64,000 nt of DNA, from the NCBI RefSeq assembly GCF_016427555.1, contig NZ_JAELVS010000001.1:1488001-1552000 (forward strand), read 5' to 3'. The stretch is from Marinobacter litoralis (GTDB taxonomy: Bacteria; Pseudomonadota; Gammaproteobacteria; Pseudomonadales; Oleiphilaceae). The notes below the pieces were generated by a model that saw only the letters and a list, made by a program, of their open reading frames with translations, was not told the DNA's origin and ran no database searches. The position numbers and the translations under genes were made by a program. Positions within the stretch are counted from its first letter, which is position 1. Each line of letters starts with the position of its first letter. Below, piece by piece: positions 1 through 9,712 of this stretch.

Positions 1-441
1 GCGCAACCAGTCGCCCAATAGCCAGATTGCGGGAAACAGGATCAACCGGCGAATCAGGTTTTGTTTTGCCAGTTTGCCCCAGAACCAGAACGCCAGCCCG
101 TGAAACAGCGCGAGGCCTGCCACAAATAAAACCATCAAGATAACCGCGACCGGAACGGGCGTGTTGCCGTGCTCGCTGATGCTGATATAGATCCAGCTGG
201 CGCCAGAGCCAAACAAACCCAGACCCACCAGCCAGCCTGCGCGGAACAGTTTTTCAGAAGGTTGGTGCAGCGCTACCAGAAGAATCAGAAACGCCGACAG
301 CGGCCCGAGCCACCAGAGGTGGAACGGGGAGAAGGTCAGCGTTTGCACAGCGCCGGCGATCAGGAGGATCGCCGAGCTGAACCAGGGGTTGGCTGAAAAC
401 TTGAGATTTAGCGGGTGGCTTGGGGAAGGCTCATGAGTCAC
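1..441 (-). CDS. lnt: Apolipoprotein N-acyltransferase, N-terminal part (cut by window edge)
   Basis: Transfers the third acyl chain to the N-terminal cysteine of lipoproteins in the inner membrane. Only the first 147 residues are present. They are strongly hydrophobic, with likely membrane segments near residues 20-55, 65-82 and 95-118, and include the stretch FSPFHLWWLGPLSAF typical of the family's N-terminus. The catalytic nitrilase-like domain lies outside the window. The reading frame has no ATG near its beginning. A GTG at 441 follows an in-frame TAA at 450, so GTG is the probable start and overlaps the end of corC by 11 nt. Position after corC matches the usual ybeZ-ybeY-ybeX-lnt order. 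Confidence 0.88.
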   Translation of the reverse strand, partial: MTHEPSPSHPLNLKFSANPWFSSAILLIAGAVQTLTFSPFHLWWLGPLSAFLILLVALHQPSEKLFRAGWLVGLGLFGSGASWIYISISEHGNTPVPVAVILMVLFVAGLALFHGLAFWFWGKLAKQNLIRRLILFPAIWLLGDWLR

Positions 442-1276
442 TTCGGGTTACCTGCAGCAAACGGATGACACGGTTATCGGCGTTGGCAATGGTAAACTGC
501 AAGCCGCCGAATTCAACCGTTTCACCGCGTCTGGGCAGGTGGCCAAACTCTTTTAGGACCAATCCACCAATAGTATCGAACTCTTCTTCGTCCATGCCGG
601 TTTCGAAGAATTCGTTGAAATCATCGATCGGGGTAACAGCTTTCACCGCGTAGGTGCCATCGCCTCGGGCCTTGATATGGGTTTCTTCGTCGAAGTCATG
701 CTCGTCTTCGATCTCGCCGACAATCTGCTCGAGTACATCCTCGATGGTGATCAGGCCGGCGGTGCCGCCGTACTCATCAACAACGATCGCCATGTGATTG
801 CGATTTTCTTTGAATTCCTTGAGCAGCTGGTTCAGACGCTTGCTCTCGGGCACAAAGGTTGGTGGTCGGAGGATTTCGCGGATATGAGACCAATCCAGCC
901 CGTCATCGAGGGCCAGCGGCAATAAATCTTTCGCCAGCAATACGCCGAGGATGTCGTCCGGGCTTTCACCGATCACCGGGAATCGGCTGTGGGCAGAGGC
1001 AATGATATCGGGAAGAAATTCTTTCGGCTCCTGAGAGGCCTTGACGGTGATCATCTGTGAGCGTGGAATCATGATTTCCTCCACGCGCATATCAATCACC
1101 TGCATCGCACCTTCAATAATACTCATTGAATCGGTATCGATGATTTCCTGGGATTCGGCATCCCTCAGAATTTCCAGTACGTCCTCAACGGACTCCGGCC
1201 CACTGGAAAAGGCCTGTGAAATACGCTCCAGCCAGGACTTGTTGCCCTGACTGCGACTCGACTGATCGTCGCTCAT
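431..1276 (-). CDS. corC: CorC/YbeX family CBS-domain protein
   Basis: A 281-residue cytosolic protein with paired CBS domains (about residues 65-190) and a C-terminal CorC_HlyC transporter-associated domain (about 205-278, with the [16 protein letters not shown] stretch). The membrane DUF21 domain of larger relatives is absent, as in E. coli CorC/YbeX. The family is linked to magnesium and cobalt efflux and, through its neighbours, to ribosome and envelope maintenance. Its start overlaps the ybeY stop by 4 nt (ATGA), which indicates translational coupling. Confidence 0.92.
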   Translation of the reverse strand: MSDDQSSRSQGNKSWLERISQAFSSGPESVEDVLEILRDAESQEIIDTDSMSIIEGAMQVIDMRVEEIMIPRSQMITVKASQEPKEFLPDIIASAHSRFPVIGESPDDILGVLLAKDLLPLALDDGLDWSHIREILRPPTFVPESKRLNQLLKEFKENRNHMAIVVDEYGGTAGLITIEDVLEQIVGEIEDEHDFDEETHIKARGDGTYAVKAVTPIDDFNEFFETGMDEEEFDTIGGLVLKEFGHLPRRGETVEFGGLQFTIANADNRVIRLLQVTRSDS

Positions 1277-1746
1277 GAGTCTTTTTCCGTTTCCTCTGCT
1301 TCGTAAGGGTTAGCAAACCCGAGCTGCGCAAGCAGCTGGATTTCGAGGCTCTCCATAACCTCGGCATCACTGTCTTCAATGTGGTCGTAGCCCTGAAGGT
1401 GCAGCATGCCGTGGATCACCATATGGGCCCAGTGGGCCACAGGTTCTTTATGCTGTTCCCGGGCTTCTTTTTCAACAACCGGCGCGCAAATAACAAGATC
1501 ACCCGCCAGAGAAAATGTTATACCCGCTGGTGCCTCAAATGGAAAGGACAAAACATTGGTGGGTTTGTCCTTTCCACGGTACTGAAGGTTCAGTGATTGG
1601 CTTTCTTCCACGTCAACGATGCGAATCGTCACCTCGGAATCTGCATCACCCTGCCAGGCAATCCCGGCCCATTTCTGAAAGCTGGATAGCTCAGGAATGC
1701 CTTCGCCTTCGAAGGCATTTTGAAAATCAACGGTCAACTGGCTCAT
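1273..1746 (-). CDS. ybeY: Endoribonuclease YbeY
   Basis: Single-strand RNase involved in 16S rRNA 3' end maturation and ribosome quality control. The signature [11 protein letters not shown] supplies the three zinc-ligand histidines H112, H116 and H122. The 157-residue length is normal. It overlaps phoH upstream and corC downstream by 4 nt each, so the three genes are almost certainly cotranscribed. Confidence 0.95.
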   Translation of the reverse strand: MSQLTVDFQNAFEGEGIPELSSFQKWAGIAWQGDADSEVTIRIVDVEESQSLNLQYRGKDKPTNVLSFPFEAPAGITFSLAGDLVICAPVVEKEAREQHKEPVAHWAHMVIHGMLHLQGYDHIEDSDAEVMESLEIQLLAQLGFANPYEAEETEKDS

Positions 1747-2729
1747 GTGCGCGGGCCGCTTCCGTCGTTAAAGGAATCGTAAGCTTCAACAATGCGTTGA
1801 ACCAACGGATGACGAACCACGTCTTTAGACTCGAAACGGGTAAACCCGATACCCCGTACGTTGCTCAAAACGCTGGCCGCATGGATCAGCCCGGAATCCT
1901 GACCTCGCGGCAAATCCACCTGCGTGGTGTCGCCGGTAATCACCGCAGTAGAGCCAAACCCGATTCGGGTCAGGAACATTTTCATTTGTTCCCGGGTGGT
2001 GTTTTGGCTTTCGTCCAAAATGATAAACGAGTTGTTGAGCGTACGGCCACGCATAAACGCCAGCGGCGCAATCTCGATCACACTTTTCTCGATCAACCGG
2101 GTGGTTTGCTCGAACCCGAGCATTTCGTAAAGCGCGTCGTAAAGCGGGCGCAGATATGGGTCTACCTTTTGGGCAAGGTCACCCGGCAAAAAGCCCAGTT
2201 TCTCGCCAGCTTCGACCGCAGGGCGCACCAGCAAAATGCGTTTCACCTGCTCATCTTTCAGAGCTTCCACCGCGCAGGCTACGGCTAACCAGGTTTTACC
2301 GGTACCTGCCGGGCCAATGCCAAAGTTGATGTCGTGGGTGCGAACGCTGTGAACATACTTCTGCTGGTTCAGCCCCCGGGGCTTAGCCGTCAACTTGGGT
2401 GTTTTGATGACGGTAATTTGCCCTTCGTTATAAGGTACGTCGTCCGGCAGCCGCTCTAGCCCGGTTTCCCGAATAAACAGGTGTACGGTATCTGGTGCGA
2501 TATCGTCCACAGCTTCGGTTTCCCGGTACATGTGGCGAATAACTTCGGTGGCTGCGGCGACGTTTTCAGTGGCACCCTCAACCCGGAAGTGGTGGCCGCG
2601 ACGGCCGACTTTCACCTGCAGTCGCTTTTCGATCATCTTCAGGTGTTCATCAAATTGCCCGCACAGCGTGGTGAGACGTCGCTGGTCTACGGGGTGCAGG
2701 TCAAATTGTCTGCTGTCTTGAGTGTTCAA
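1743..2729 (-). CDS. ybeZ: PhoH-like ATPase YbeZ
   Basis: A 328-residue PhoH-family ATPase thought to work with YbeY on RNA. It has a small RNA-binding-like N-terminal region, a Walker A motif GPAGTGKT at residues 139-146 and a Walker B-like FIILDESQN. No ATG lies near the beginning. The chosen start is TTG at 2729, preceded by GGAG with 5-nt spacing, giving [16 protein letters not shown]. It is first gene of the ybeZ-ybeY-corC-lnt run; the 432-bp gap upstream holds two palindromic repeats. Confidence 0.92.
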   Translation of the reverse strand: MNTQDSRQFDLHPVDQRRLTTLCGQFDEHLKMIEKRLQVKVGRRGHHFRVEGATENVAAATEVIRHMYRETEAVDDIAPDTVHLFIRETGLERLPDDVPYNEGQITVIKTPKLTAKPRGLNQQKYVHSVRTHDINFGIGPAGTGKTWLAVACAVEALKDEQVKRILLVRPAVEAGEKLGFLPGDLAQKVDPYLRPLYDALYEMLGFEQTTRLIEKSVIEIAPLAFMRGRTLNNSFIILDESQNTTREQMKMFLTRIGFGSTAVITGDTTQVDLPRGQDSGLIHAASVLSNVRGIGFTRFESKDVVRHPLVQRIVEAYDSFNDGSGPRT

Positions 2730-2795
2730 TCTTACTCCGTATTGGTTTGCTTCCCTCGTTTCAAGAGGGAGTCAGCATTTCCAAGTTAGTGCGTT

Positions 2796-2909
2796 GGTTC
2801 AGTGTTGGTAAGGCTTTCCAAAAAACGCCACGTAAATACGTCCGTGTAGGGCTTCGTCGCGCCATCCCTGGCGCTCCAGATTTTTGGAAAGCCTTACCAA
2901 CACTGAACC
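2796..2909 (+). repeat. Palindromic element R1 (divergent A/B type)
   Basis: A 114-bp element with perfect 29-bp inverted arms (2796-2824 and 2881-2909), ending inward in CCAAAAA/TTTTTGG. The interior contains GCGCCA-TCCC-TGGCGC and a second small hairpin TACG-TCCG-TGTA. The core is clearly related to the other copies but is the most diverged. It lies in the 432-bp gap between miaB and phoH (both minus), together with R2; outside R1 and R2 nothing else was recognised there. Confidence 0.85.
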
Positions 2910-3012
2910 GTTCAAATAATGTGCAGGCTCGATAGTGAAAAAACAAGTGCAGGTCTATTACCTTTTGCGGTTTTAGGCCTTTGGTTTTTTTCATGCCATC
3001 GTGAAGTTGAAA

Positions 3013-3127
3013 GGAGGTGGGTTGGTGAAGCCTCCCAAAAATGTGCGGAGCCATGGATGGCGGAGCAGAAGCGCCACATGGATGTGCCGAAGGAGCGGTT
3101 TTTGGGAGGCTGCATCAACCCGCCTCC
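3013..3127 (-). repeat. Palindromic element R2 (type A)
   Basis: A 115-bp element with a type A core. The inverted arms are about 29 bp with three mismatches (inner GCCTCCCAAAAA/TTTTTGGGAGGC perfect). The core holds the hairpins GCCA-TGGA-TGGC and CACA-TGGA-TGTG. Strand gives the direction in which the core reads AAAAACCGCT. It ends 34 bp downstream of the miaB stop. Confidence 0.9.
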
Positions 3128-3161
3128 CATCACCGCACCAACATCACATGGGGGCCAAAAC

Positions 3162-4508
3162 CTAGTACATCGCCGAATCCACAGGCACACCACGCAAGGA
3201 GTTCGCGTAAGCCTCGACAATCTCCACATCGATAAAGTGCCCGACGATCTCCGGGTTTTCGTGGCGGAAATTCACAATCCGGTTGTTTTCGGTGCGGCCT
3301 GAGTATTCACCAGGATCTTTCTTGGAAAGCCCGGTAACCAGAATGCGCTGAGTGGATCCAACCATCTTGCGGCTGATGTCCATCACCGTCTGGTTGATGC
3401 GATCCTGTAGAATCTTCAGACGCTGCTTTTTCACTTCCATCGGCGTATCGTCAGGCAAATCCGCCGCCGGTGTACCCGGGCGAGCGCTGTAAATGAAACT
3501 GAACGACATATCAAAACCGATGTCGTTGATCAGCTTCATGGTGTCCTCGAAATCTTTATCGGTTTCACCGGGGAAGCCAATAATGAAATCAGACGAGAAA
3601 CTGATATCCGGGCGAATCTTGCGCAGACGGCGCAGCTTGGATTTGTACTCCAAAGCCGTGTGGCCACGTTTCATGGCCGCCAGAATGCGATCGGAACCGC
3701 TTTGTACTGGCAGGTGCAGGTGGCTGACCAACTCGGGAACCCGCTCATACACTTCGATCAGAGAATCGCTAAATTCTACCGGGTGAGAGGTGGTGTAGCG
3801 GATACGGTCGATGCCATCGATGGTGGCGATCAGCTCAACCAGCTCCGCCATGTCCATCACATCACCATCGTGGGTTTCGCCACGGTAGGCGTTGACGTTC
3901 TGGCCCAGCAGGTTAACCTCACGCACGCCCTGACTGGCCAGGTGAGCAACCTCTGCAATCACATCATCCACTGGGCGGCTGACTTCTTCACCGCGGGTGT
4001 AGGGCACCACGCAGAAAGTGCAGTACTTGCTGCAGCCTTCCATGATGGAAACAAACGCAGACGGGCCATCAGCGCCGGGGTCCGGCAGGTTGTCGAATTT
4101 TTCGATTTCCGGGAAACTCACGTCAACCACACCAACGCCGTTACCTTTGGCGCGCACTTCAGTGATCATATCCGGCAAGCGATGCAGGGTTTGTGGGCCG
4201 AAGACCATATCGACATACGGTGCCCGGTCGATGATCGCCTGACCTTCCTGGCTTGCCACACAGCCGCCGACGCCGATGATGGTGTCGGGCTTGTCGCTTT
4301 TGAGTTTTTTCCAACGGCCGAGTTGGTGGAACACTTTTTCCTGAGCTTTTTCACGGATGGAGCAGGTGTTCAGCAGCAGAATGTCGGCGTCTTCTGGTGA
4401 GTCGGTCATTTCGACGGGCTCGCCAGTTTTGAGTAGGTCTGCCATGCGGGCGGAGTCGTACTCGTTCATTTGGCAGCCGTGGGTTTTGATGTACAGCTTC
4501 TTGGCCAT
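3162..4508 (-). CDS. miaB: tRNA-2-methylthio-N6-dimethylallyladenosine synthase MiaB
   Basis: Radical SAM methylthiotransferase that modifies A37 of tRNAs reading UNN codons. From the ATG at 4508 it is 448 residues beginning [19 protein letters not shown], the usual MiaB start. A longer in-frame reading to 4565 adds a proline-rich 19-residue extension and is not preferred. The N-terminal domain carries the cluster cysteines starting at C12, the radical SAM motif is CSKYCTFC, and a TRAM domain closes the protein. The gene stands alone, with repeats on both sides. Confidence 0.96.
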   Translation of the reverse strand: MAKKLYIKTHGCQMNEYDSARMADLLKTGEPVEMTDSPEDADILLLNTCSIREKAQEKVFHQLGRWKKLKSDKPDTIIGVGGCVASQEGQAIIDRAPYVDMVFGPQTLHRLPDMITEVRAKGNGVGVVDVSFPEIEKFDNLPDPGADGPSAFVSIMEGCSKYCTFCVVPYTRGEEVSRPVDDVIAEVAHLASQGVREVNLLGQNVNAYRGETHDGDVMDMAELVELIATIDGIDRIRYTTSHPVEFSDSLIEVYERVPELVSHLHLPVQSGSDRILAAMKRGHTALEYKSKLRRLRKIRPDISFSSDFIIGFPGETDKDFEDTMKLINDIGFDMSFSFIYSARPGTPAADLPDDTPMEVKKQRLKILQDRINQTVMDISRKMVGSTQRILVTGLSKKDPGEYSGRTENNRIVNFRHENPEIVGHFIDVEIVEAYANSLRGVPVDSAMY

Positions 4509-4665
4509 GGGTCTCACGCGGTTTGGTGTATGTTGCGCCGGATGTGGTGTTTTTGGCGCTGGCAAAAATTGGACGGCACATTATACCGGCGTGATTAAAC
4601 TTCAACCACCGTTGTCTCGGTATTCCTTACCAAACACTGTGCTATTATTCTCGGCCTTGGTGTTA

Positions 4666-4777
4666 GAAGGCTTTTGGGGTGGGTTTTCCAAAAACCGCTA
4701 CGAGCACATCCATGTGCGCTTCTCTCCGGCCATCCATGGCCTACGAAATTTTTGGAAAACCCACCCCAAAACCCTTC
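4666..4777 (+). repeat. Palindromic element R3 (type B)
   Basis: A 112-bp element with 28-bp inverted arms carrying one mismatch. The interior has two perfect small hairpins, GCACA-TCCA-TGTGC and GGCCA-TCCA-TGGCC. It lies in the 346-bp gap between miaB (minus) and trmH (plus), which diverge, so it sits upstream of both genes and cannot be a terminator for either. Nothing else was recognised in this gap. Confidence 0.9.
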
Positions 4778-4854
4778 CCCGACAGTCGGAGCTGGAGTCT
4801 TCAAGGTATTTGATTGCTTCGTGATCGCTCCTGTAACTATACGAAACTCGAAAT

Positions 4855-5589
4855 ATGACCCCCGAACGCCTCGCCCGAATCAAACACATCCTCGACACCC
4901 GCCAGCCAGACCTTCGGGTGCTGACCGATCAGGTGCATAAACCCAGAAACCTCTCCGCCATCATCCGTTCCTGCGATGCCTTCGGGTTGGCCAATATGCA
5001 CGTGGTGTGGCCGAAAGAAGGCTTCCGGGCGTTCAGGAAAACCGCCGGTGGCAGTTACCACTGGGTCACCACCCACACTCATACGACCATGAAAGAAGCG
5101 GTGGCCGAGTTGAAAGGGCAGGGCCATAAAATCTATGCCGCTCAGCTGTCAGACCGTGCCGTGGATTTTCGGGATGTGGATTTTACCGTGCCCTGTACGA
5201 TTATCATGGGCAATGAAGTAGATGGGGTGAACCCGGTTACCGCCGAACAAGCAGATGAGCACATCGTGGTGCCGATGATGGGGATGGTGGAATCGCTAAA
5301 CGTGTCGGCGGCCTGTTCAATCATCCTCTCGGAAGCCCAGAGGCAGCGGAAACTGGCAGGCATGTTTGACCAGCGGCGGATGCCGGAGGATGAATACAAC
5401 CGCTTGCTGTTCGCATGGTGCCAACCCACGGTCAAGCGCTACTGCGACGACCGAAACCTGCCGTACCCGCCCATCGACCACGAAACCGGTGATCTAATCG
5501 ACGGCGTAGGCTGGATGCAAGAAGTCAGAAAACTAAGAGCCAATCGCCCCAGATGGGACGATGAAAAAGAGCCGTTAACAGAGGGGTAG
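4855..5589 (+). CDS. trmH: tRNA (guanosine(18)-2'-O)-methyltransferase TrmH
   Basis: SpoU-class methyltransferase of 244 residues that methylates the 2'-OH of G18 in tRNA. The N-terminus (MTPERLARIKHIL, then QVHKPRNLSAIIRSCDA) is the TrmH-specific form of SpoU motif 1. The C-terminal trefoil-knot motifs IIMGNEVDGV and VPMMGMVESLNVSAACSI bind SAM. It is a single gene, convergent with yejK; element R4 lies between them. Confidence 0.93.
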   Translation: MTPERLARIKHILDTRQPDLRVLTDQVHKPRNLSAIIRSCDAFGLANMHVVWPKEGFRAFRKTAGGSYHWVTTHTHTTMKEAVAELKGQGHKIYAAQLSDRAVDFRDVDFTVPCTIIMGNEVDGVNPVTAEQADEHIVVPMMGMVESLNVSAACSIILSEAQRQRKLAGMFDQRRMPEDEYNRLLFAWCQPTVKRYCDDRNLPYPPIDHETGDLIDGVGWMQEVRKLRANRPRWDDEKEPLTEG

Positions 5590-5671
5590 GCGGCAGCGAC
5601 ACCAACGCAAGATAAGATTTTTCTTTAAATCTTTTTCCTTAAATCAGTATCCCAAAAAATTCTGCCGGTGT

Positions 5672-5754
5672 GGGGTGAGGATTCTTTTTTCCGCCGGAAA
5701 AAGATGTCTGAGCGAAGCGAGTTATTTTTCCAAGGAAAAAAGAATCCTCACCCC
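5672..5754 (+). repeat. Palindromic element R4 (type C)
   Basis: An 83-bp element with perfect 21-bp outer inverted arms starting GGGGTGAGGATTC. An inner hairpin GGAAAAA...TTTTTCC encloses GATGTCTGAGCGAAGCGAG. The core is nearly identical to R5 but unrelated to types A and B. It lies between the convergent genes trmH and yejK. Confidence 0.88.
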
Positions 5755-5792
5755 GCAACCCGCCCCCAAACCTTCAGGCTACATAAACCAGA

Positions 5793-6809
5793 TCACTCCT
5801 CACGAGCCTCAAGATACCGCTGCAACTGCTCCCGCAAAGCCTTAGGCAAACGAGTAATCGTCAGCGCATCCTTGTCGCGATCGTAATACACCGCCTGATT
5901 CACCAAATCCGATGAAAACGAAACACTCATCCCCCCGCCAGAACCGGCGATACGTACCAGCTTCTTCACCTTGCGGTGGTCCGGATGCAAAACGCCGGTT
6001 TCCGGCATCTCCACAGTCTTGCTGGCGAACTCTTTAAAACGCTCAGGCTGGCTCTCGTCCAGATAACTGGACAAAGCCTCAATCGCCACCGGCTCACCCA
6101 AAGCATGCTGGTCTTTACAGAACTCATAAGCCTTGGCACGAACTTCACCGGCTTTCTCCGGCTCGCTGGTCTTTGCAAAAGCCTCGACCGCATCCAGGAA
6201 CGTGGTGGTTTCTTTCTCCACATCCACGCTATTGGTGAAAGCACACAAACGAATAAACAACTCACCGGGGTCACCCGTGCCCCGGGCGTGCACCAGGGTC
6301 ATGTAGTTGTCGCTGTCTTTGCCATCGCGCCAATCGTCCAACTCAATGCGCACGGCAAGGTTCAGGCGGGACAAGCTCAGAACATCGGTCGCGTCCAGCT
6401 TCTGGCTGCCATCGAAACGCATCGCGCTATCCGTTTCCAGAATAAACAGATACACCACCTCCGAATCGGCCAAAGCGTCGTGCGCCACCATCAGGTGGCC
6501 ATCAAACTCCTCCTGACTGCCATTCAGAAGTTCCTGCCACTGGCCAAACAACCGATCAGTCATCGCCGCAAACGTTTGCTTGTCTTCCAGGTAGTCCTTC
6601 AGCCACGCGCTGAACGGGCACTCACCAACGTCTTCGGAGAAGCGACCGTATTTTTTCCCTGGCTTGCTGTTAAACAACCGCTTCATCTGCTTGTGCAGCG
6701 CCTCGTAATCGCCACCGGGCTCCTGCAAGGCCTCACCGGCAACAAGGCGGGCAGGTTGGCCCGGCTGATACTGGCTGGCGAAAGCGGTACGGAGGTGTTT
6801 GATGGCCAT
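5793..6809 (-). CDS. yejK: Nucleoid-associated protein YejK/NdpA
   Basis: A 338-residue member of the NdpA family of nucleoid-associated proteins of uncertain biochemical role. Family hallmarks are the N-terminal MAIKHLRTAF opening, a VYLFILET strand followed by the SLSRLNLAVRIELDDW segment, and the C-terminal region ending in basic residues (RLPKALREQLQRYLEAREE). It is monocistronic, with type C palindromes on both sides (R4 downstream, R5 upstream). Confidence 0.88.
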   Translation of the reverse strand: MAIKHLRTAFASQYQPGQPARLVAGEALQEPGGDYEALHKQMKRLFNSKPGKKYGRFSEDVGECPFSAWLKDYLEDKQTFAAMTDRLFGQWQELLNGSQEEFDGHLMVAHDALADSEVVYLFILETDSAMRFDGSQKLDATDVLSLSRLNLAVRIELDDWRDGKDSDNYMTLVHARGTGDPGELFIRLCAFTNSVDVEKETTTFLDAVEAFAKTSEPEKAGEVRAKAYEFCKDQHALGEPVAIEALSSYLDESQPERFKEFASKTVEMPETGVLHPDHRKVKKLVRIAGSGGGMSVSFSSDLVNQAVYYDRDKDALTITRLPKALREQLQRYLEAREE

Positions 6810-6958
6810 ATTACGATCCTGTCGGTTGTACGAGATTCAGATGGCGCAGATGATGCCACGGATCGAAAAGGGATTCATTTATAGAATGTACGGAGAGGGG
6901 AGCATTGAGGGAAATCAGCAGAAGATGTGCCCACGCGAACACGGATCCTGGACGGCGG

Positions 6959-7043
6959 CGGGGTGAGGGTTTCTTTTTCTGCCGGAAAAAGATGTCTGAG
7001 CGAAGCGAGTTATTTTTCCAAAGAAAAAGAAACCCTCACCCCG
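6959..7043 (+). repeat. Palindromic element R5 (type C)
   Basis: An 85-bp element with perfect 22-bp outer arms (CGGGGTGAGGGTTTC...) around the same inner core as R4, including GATGTCTGAGCGAAGCGAG between GGAAAAA and TTTTTCC. The arms differ from R4 but remain complementary. It ends 38 bp before the cysN stop codon, between cysN and the divergent-side upstream region of yejK (both minus). Confidence 0.88.
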
Positions 7044-7081
7044 GCAGCCCGCCCGCCAAAGTAAGGGAATCTCATTTTAGA

Positions 7082-8722
7082 TCAAAGCGCCCGAAGCAAC
7101 CCAGAAACCGCCTCGGCAATCTCCGCCTCGCTATCTGCAGAAACGCTGGTATTAGCAATGTCAGTGCCCAGATTCACCGCCACAGCAATCAGCCCGTGCG
7201 CGGTAAGCAGCTGGGAAACACGGCGGCGCTCATCGGCATCGCCGGTATTCTCTTCAGACACCACCACCGACGTGCGCCCCTGATCGAACAACGCCCGCTC
7301 GACCGCCAACGCCAAAGCCGGAGCTTGCTTACCATTACACGCAATGATCGTCGGCTTCTGAGCCAAGCGGCGCTCGCGCTCTTCCGCAGTGACCGGGTCG
7401 AGCGATTCCAAACCATCGGCCAGCCCAGCGATCATGCCCGCACCAACCGTGACGTTGGTCAAACGGTCGATAACAATGAAACTGCCGGTCGCGTGATTGC
7501 GCTGGTACGCATCAAACGCGACAGGCTGGTTCAGGGTCAGTTCACACAGGCCAATCTCATTGAGCTGAAGCTGGCTCGGATTCGGGTTCTGCTCCAACGA
7601 GTTTACGTCGGTCTGATGGTGAATCTTCTTCACCGTACCCGAGGTAAAGGTAGGCCCGAGCTTGATGTCATACAGACGGCCGGTTTCCAGTGGTGCGTCG
7701 GTCATCCAAACGATATTGGCGTTGAAACGATTGGCCACTTGCGGCTCGTCGTCCGCCTTCACCAACATATCGCCACGGCTGATATCGATCTCGTCTTCGA
7801 GGGTCAGGGTAACCGCCTGGTCGATGTAGGCTTCGTCGAGGTTGCCGTCAAAGGTGACGATTTCTTTTACCTTACTGGTACGGCGCGAGGGCAGGGCCAT
7901 CACGGTTTCGCCCGGGCGGATCACGCCAGAGGCGATGGTGCCGCAGAAGCCTCGGAAGTTGAGGTTAGGGCGGTTGACGTATTGCACCGGAAAACGGAAA
8001 TGCTCGAGGTTCTTGTCACGAGACACTTCAACGGTTTCAAGGATCTCCATCAACGGCTGGCCGGTAAACCATGGCGTATTTTCGCTCCGGTTCACCACGT
8101 TGTCGCCATCCAGAGCGGAAAGCGGCACGAAACGGATGTCTTTGAGGCCCAGTTTGCTGGCAAACGCCAGATACTCTTCGCGAATCTCGTTAAAGCGCTC
8201 TTCGCTGAAATCCACCAGGTCCATCTTGTTCACCGCCACTACAATGTGGCGAATGCCTTGCAGCGAGGCGATGAAGGAATGGCGGCGGGTTTGAGTCATC
8301 ACGCCGTGGCGGGCGTCGATCATCAGGATCGCCAGCTGGGCCGTAGACGCGCCGGTGGCCATGTTGCGGGTGTATTGCTCATGGCCCGGGGTGTCGGCAA
8401 TGATGAATTTGCGTTTGTCAGTGCTGAAATAGCGGTAGGCCACGTCAATGGTGATGCCTTGCTCACGCTCAGCTTGCAAGCCGTCAACCAGCAGAGCCAG
8501 ATCAAGCTTTTCACCGGTCGTGCCCATCTTGGCACTATCGGATTTCAGACTTGCCATGTGATCTTCGTAGATCATCTTGGTGTCGTGCAACAGGCGGCCA
8601 ATCAGTGTGCTTTTGCCGTCATCAACGCTGCCGCAGGTCAACAGGCGCAGCAGCTCTTTGTTCTCGTGTTGTTTCAGGTACGACAGAATATCGTCGGCGA
8701 TCAGTTCAGACTGGTGTGACAT
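7082..8722 (-). CDS. cysN: Sulfate adenylyltransferase subunit 1 (CysN) with degenerate APS-kinase-like tail
   Basis: GTPase subunit of ATP sulfurylase, which with CysD makes adenosine 5'-phosphosulfate. From the ATG at 8722 it has 546 residues. The EF-Tu-like G domain shows GSVDDGKST (P-loop), DTPGHEQY and NKMDL, followed by beta-barrel domains. E. coli CysN is about 475 residues; the last 95 or so here resemble the APS kinase half of CysNC fusions ([38 protein letters not shown]), but the expected GLSGSGKST P-loop is replaced by [10 protein letters not shown]. The start lies 1 nt after the cysD stop, with GGAAGG as binding site. Confidence 0.93.
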   Translation of the reverse strand: MSHQSELIADDILSYLKQHENKELLRLLTCGSVDDGKSTLIGRLLHDTKMIYEDHMASLKSDSAKMGTTGEKLDLALLVDGLQAEREQGITIDVAYRYFSTDKRKFIIADTPGHEQYTRNMATGASTAQLAILMIDARHGVMTQTRRHSFIASLQGIRHIVVAVNKMDLVDFSEERFNEIREEYLAFASKLGLKDIRFVPLSALDGDNVVNRSENTPWFTGQPLMEILETVEVSRDKNLEHFRFPVQYVNRPNLNFRGFCGTIASGVIRPGETVMALPSRRTSKVKEIVTFDGNLDEAYIDQAVTLTLEDEIDISRGDMLVKADDEPQVANRFNANIVWMTDAPLETGRLYDIKLGPTFTSGTVKKIHHQTDVNSLEQNPNPSQLQLNEIGLCELTLNQPVAFDAYQRNHATGSFIVIDRLTNVTVGAGMIAGLADGLESLDPVTAEERERRLAQKPTIIACNGKQAPALALAVERALFDQGRTSVVVSEENTGDADERRRVSQLLTAHGLIAVAVNLGTDIANTSVSADSEAEIAEAVSGLLRAL

Positions 8723-8723
8723 C

Positions 8724-9638
8724 TTAGAAGTACCCTTCCCGCTTTTTCTGTTCCATGGAGCCGGCTGAATCGTGGTCAATAACCCGCCCCTGACGTTCGG
8801 AGCTGGTGGCCAGCAGCATTTCTTGAATAATCTCTGGCAGTGTTGTGGCTTCAGACTCGATGGCCCCGGTCAGCGGGTAGCAACCCAGTGTGCGGAAGCG
8901 CACCGATTTCATCATCGGCTTCTCGCCGTCTTTCAGCGGCATGCGGTCGTCATCCACCATGATCAGGGTGCCATCGCGCTCGACAACCGGCCGAACGGCC
9001 GAGTAGTACAGAGGTACGATGTCGATGTTTTCCAGATAGATGTACTGCCAGATATCCAGCTCGGTCCAGTTTGAAAGCGGGAAAACCCGAATGCTTTCGC
9101 CCTTGTTTACCTTGCCGTTGTAGGTGTTCCAAAGCTCCGGACGCTGATTCTTCGGATCCCAGCGATGGTGCTCGTCCCGGAACGAATACACCCGTTCTTT
9201 GGCGCGTGACTTCTCTTCGTCGCGGCGTGCGCCACCAAAGGCTGCGTCGAACTTGTATTTGTCCAAGGCCTGTTTGAGGGCCTGGGTTTTCATCACGTCA
9301 GTGTGCTTGGCGCTGCCATGGGTGAACGGCCCGATGCCTTGCTTAACGCCTTCTTCATTGGTGTGAACAATCAGGTCCAGGCCGTAGCGGCTCACCTGCT
9401 TGTCACGGAACTCGATCATGTCCCGGAATTTCCACGTGGTATCGACGTGCATCAACGGGAACGGTGGTTTGCCCGGGTAAAAGGCCTTGAGTGCCAGATG
9501 CAGCATCACGGCCGAGTCTTTGCCGACGGAGTAAAGCATGACCGGGTTATCAAACTCGGCCGCCACTTCTCGGATTATGTGGATGCTTTCGGCTTCCAGC
9601 TGTTTCAGATGGGTGAGATTGTATGTGGTCATGGTCAT
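8724..9638 (-). CDS. cysD: Sulfate adenylyltransferase subunit 2 (CysD)
   Basis: Catalytic subunit of ATP sulfurylase, 304 residues, PAPS reductase-like fold. The PP-loop sequence is [16 protein letters not shown] near residues 33-48. The segments [17 protein letters not shown] and [15 protein letters not shown] are characteristic. It is the first gene of a cysD-cysN operon in the assimilatory sulfate pathway; no PAPS reductase or separate APS kinase gene is in the window. Confidence 0.96.
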   Translation of the reverse strand: MTMTTYNLTHLKQLEAESIHIIREVAAEFDNPVMLYSVGKDSAVMLHLALKAFYPGKPPFPLMHVDTTWKFRDMIEFRDKQVSRYGLDLIVHTNEEGVKQGIGPFTHGSAKHTDVMKTQALKQALDKYKFDAAFGGARRDEEKSRAKERVYSFRDEHHRWDPKNQRPELWNTYNGKVNKGESIRVFPLSNWTELDIWQYIYLENIDIVPLYYSAVRPVVERDGTLIMVDDDRMPLKDGEKPMMKSVRFRTLGCYPLTGAIESEATTLPEIIQEMLLATSSERQGRVIDHDSAGSMEQKKREGYF

Positions 9639-9682
9639 CCGTTGCCGCAGAGGGGCTTTTAATGGCTGTAATCAGAAGAGCA

Positions 9683-9712
9683 ACTATAACAGGCGGCTAT
9701 AGGGTATAAGAA
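9683..9712 (-). promoter_or_regulatory. Candidate promoter for cysD-cysN
   Basis: On the minus strand a TATAGT hexamer (9683-9688) lies 18 bp after TTCTTA (9707-9712), about 45 bp upstream of the cysD ATG. The match to a sigma-70 promoter is modest. Sulfate genes in related bacteria are usually controlled by CysB; no convincing CysB site was identified. Confidence 0.3.

Noticed and set aside
1515..2288. 257-codon plus-strand frame opposite phoH and ybeY
   Set aside because: It is antisense to two well supported genes and its protein is low-complexity and arginine/histidine-rich, as expected of a shadow frame in GC-rich DNA.
2796..2909. R1 as an intrinsic terminator
   Set aside because: The T-run is within the stem next to the core, not after the stem, and related copies lie at divergent promoters.
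2761..3302. Small open frames over R1 and R2 encoding GGAEAPHGCAEG-like peptides
   Set aside because: The same peptide appears at every type A core on either strand because the DNA core is conserved, with no binding sites or third-position bias; the DNA or RNA form is what is conserved.
6905..8719. 604-codon plus-strand frame opposite cysN
   Set aside because: CysN on the other strand is fully supported by GTPase motifs; the plus-strand product matches nothing and begins inside repeat R5.
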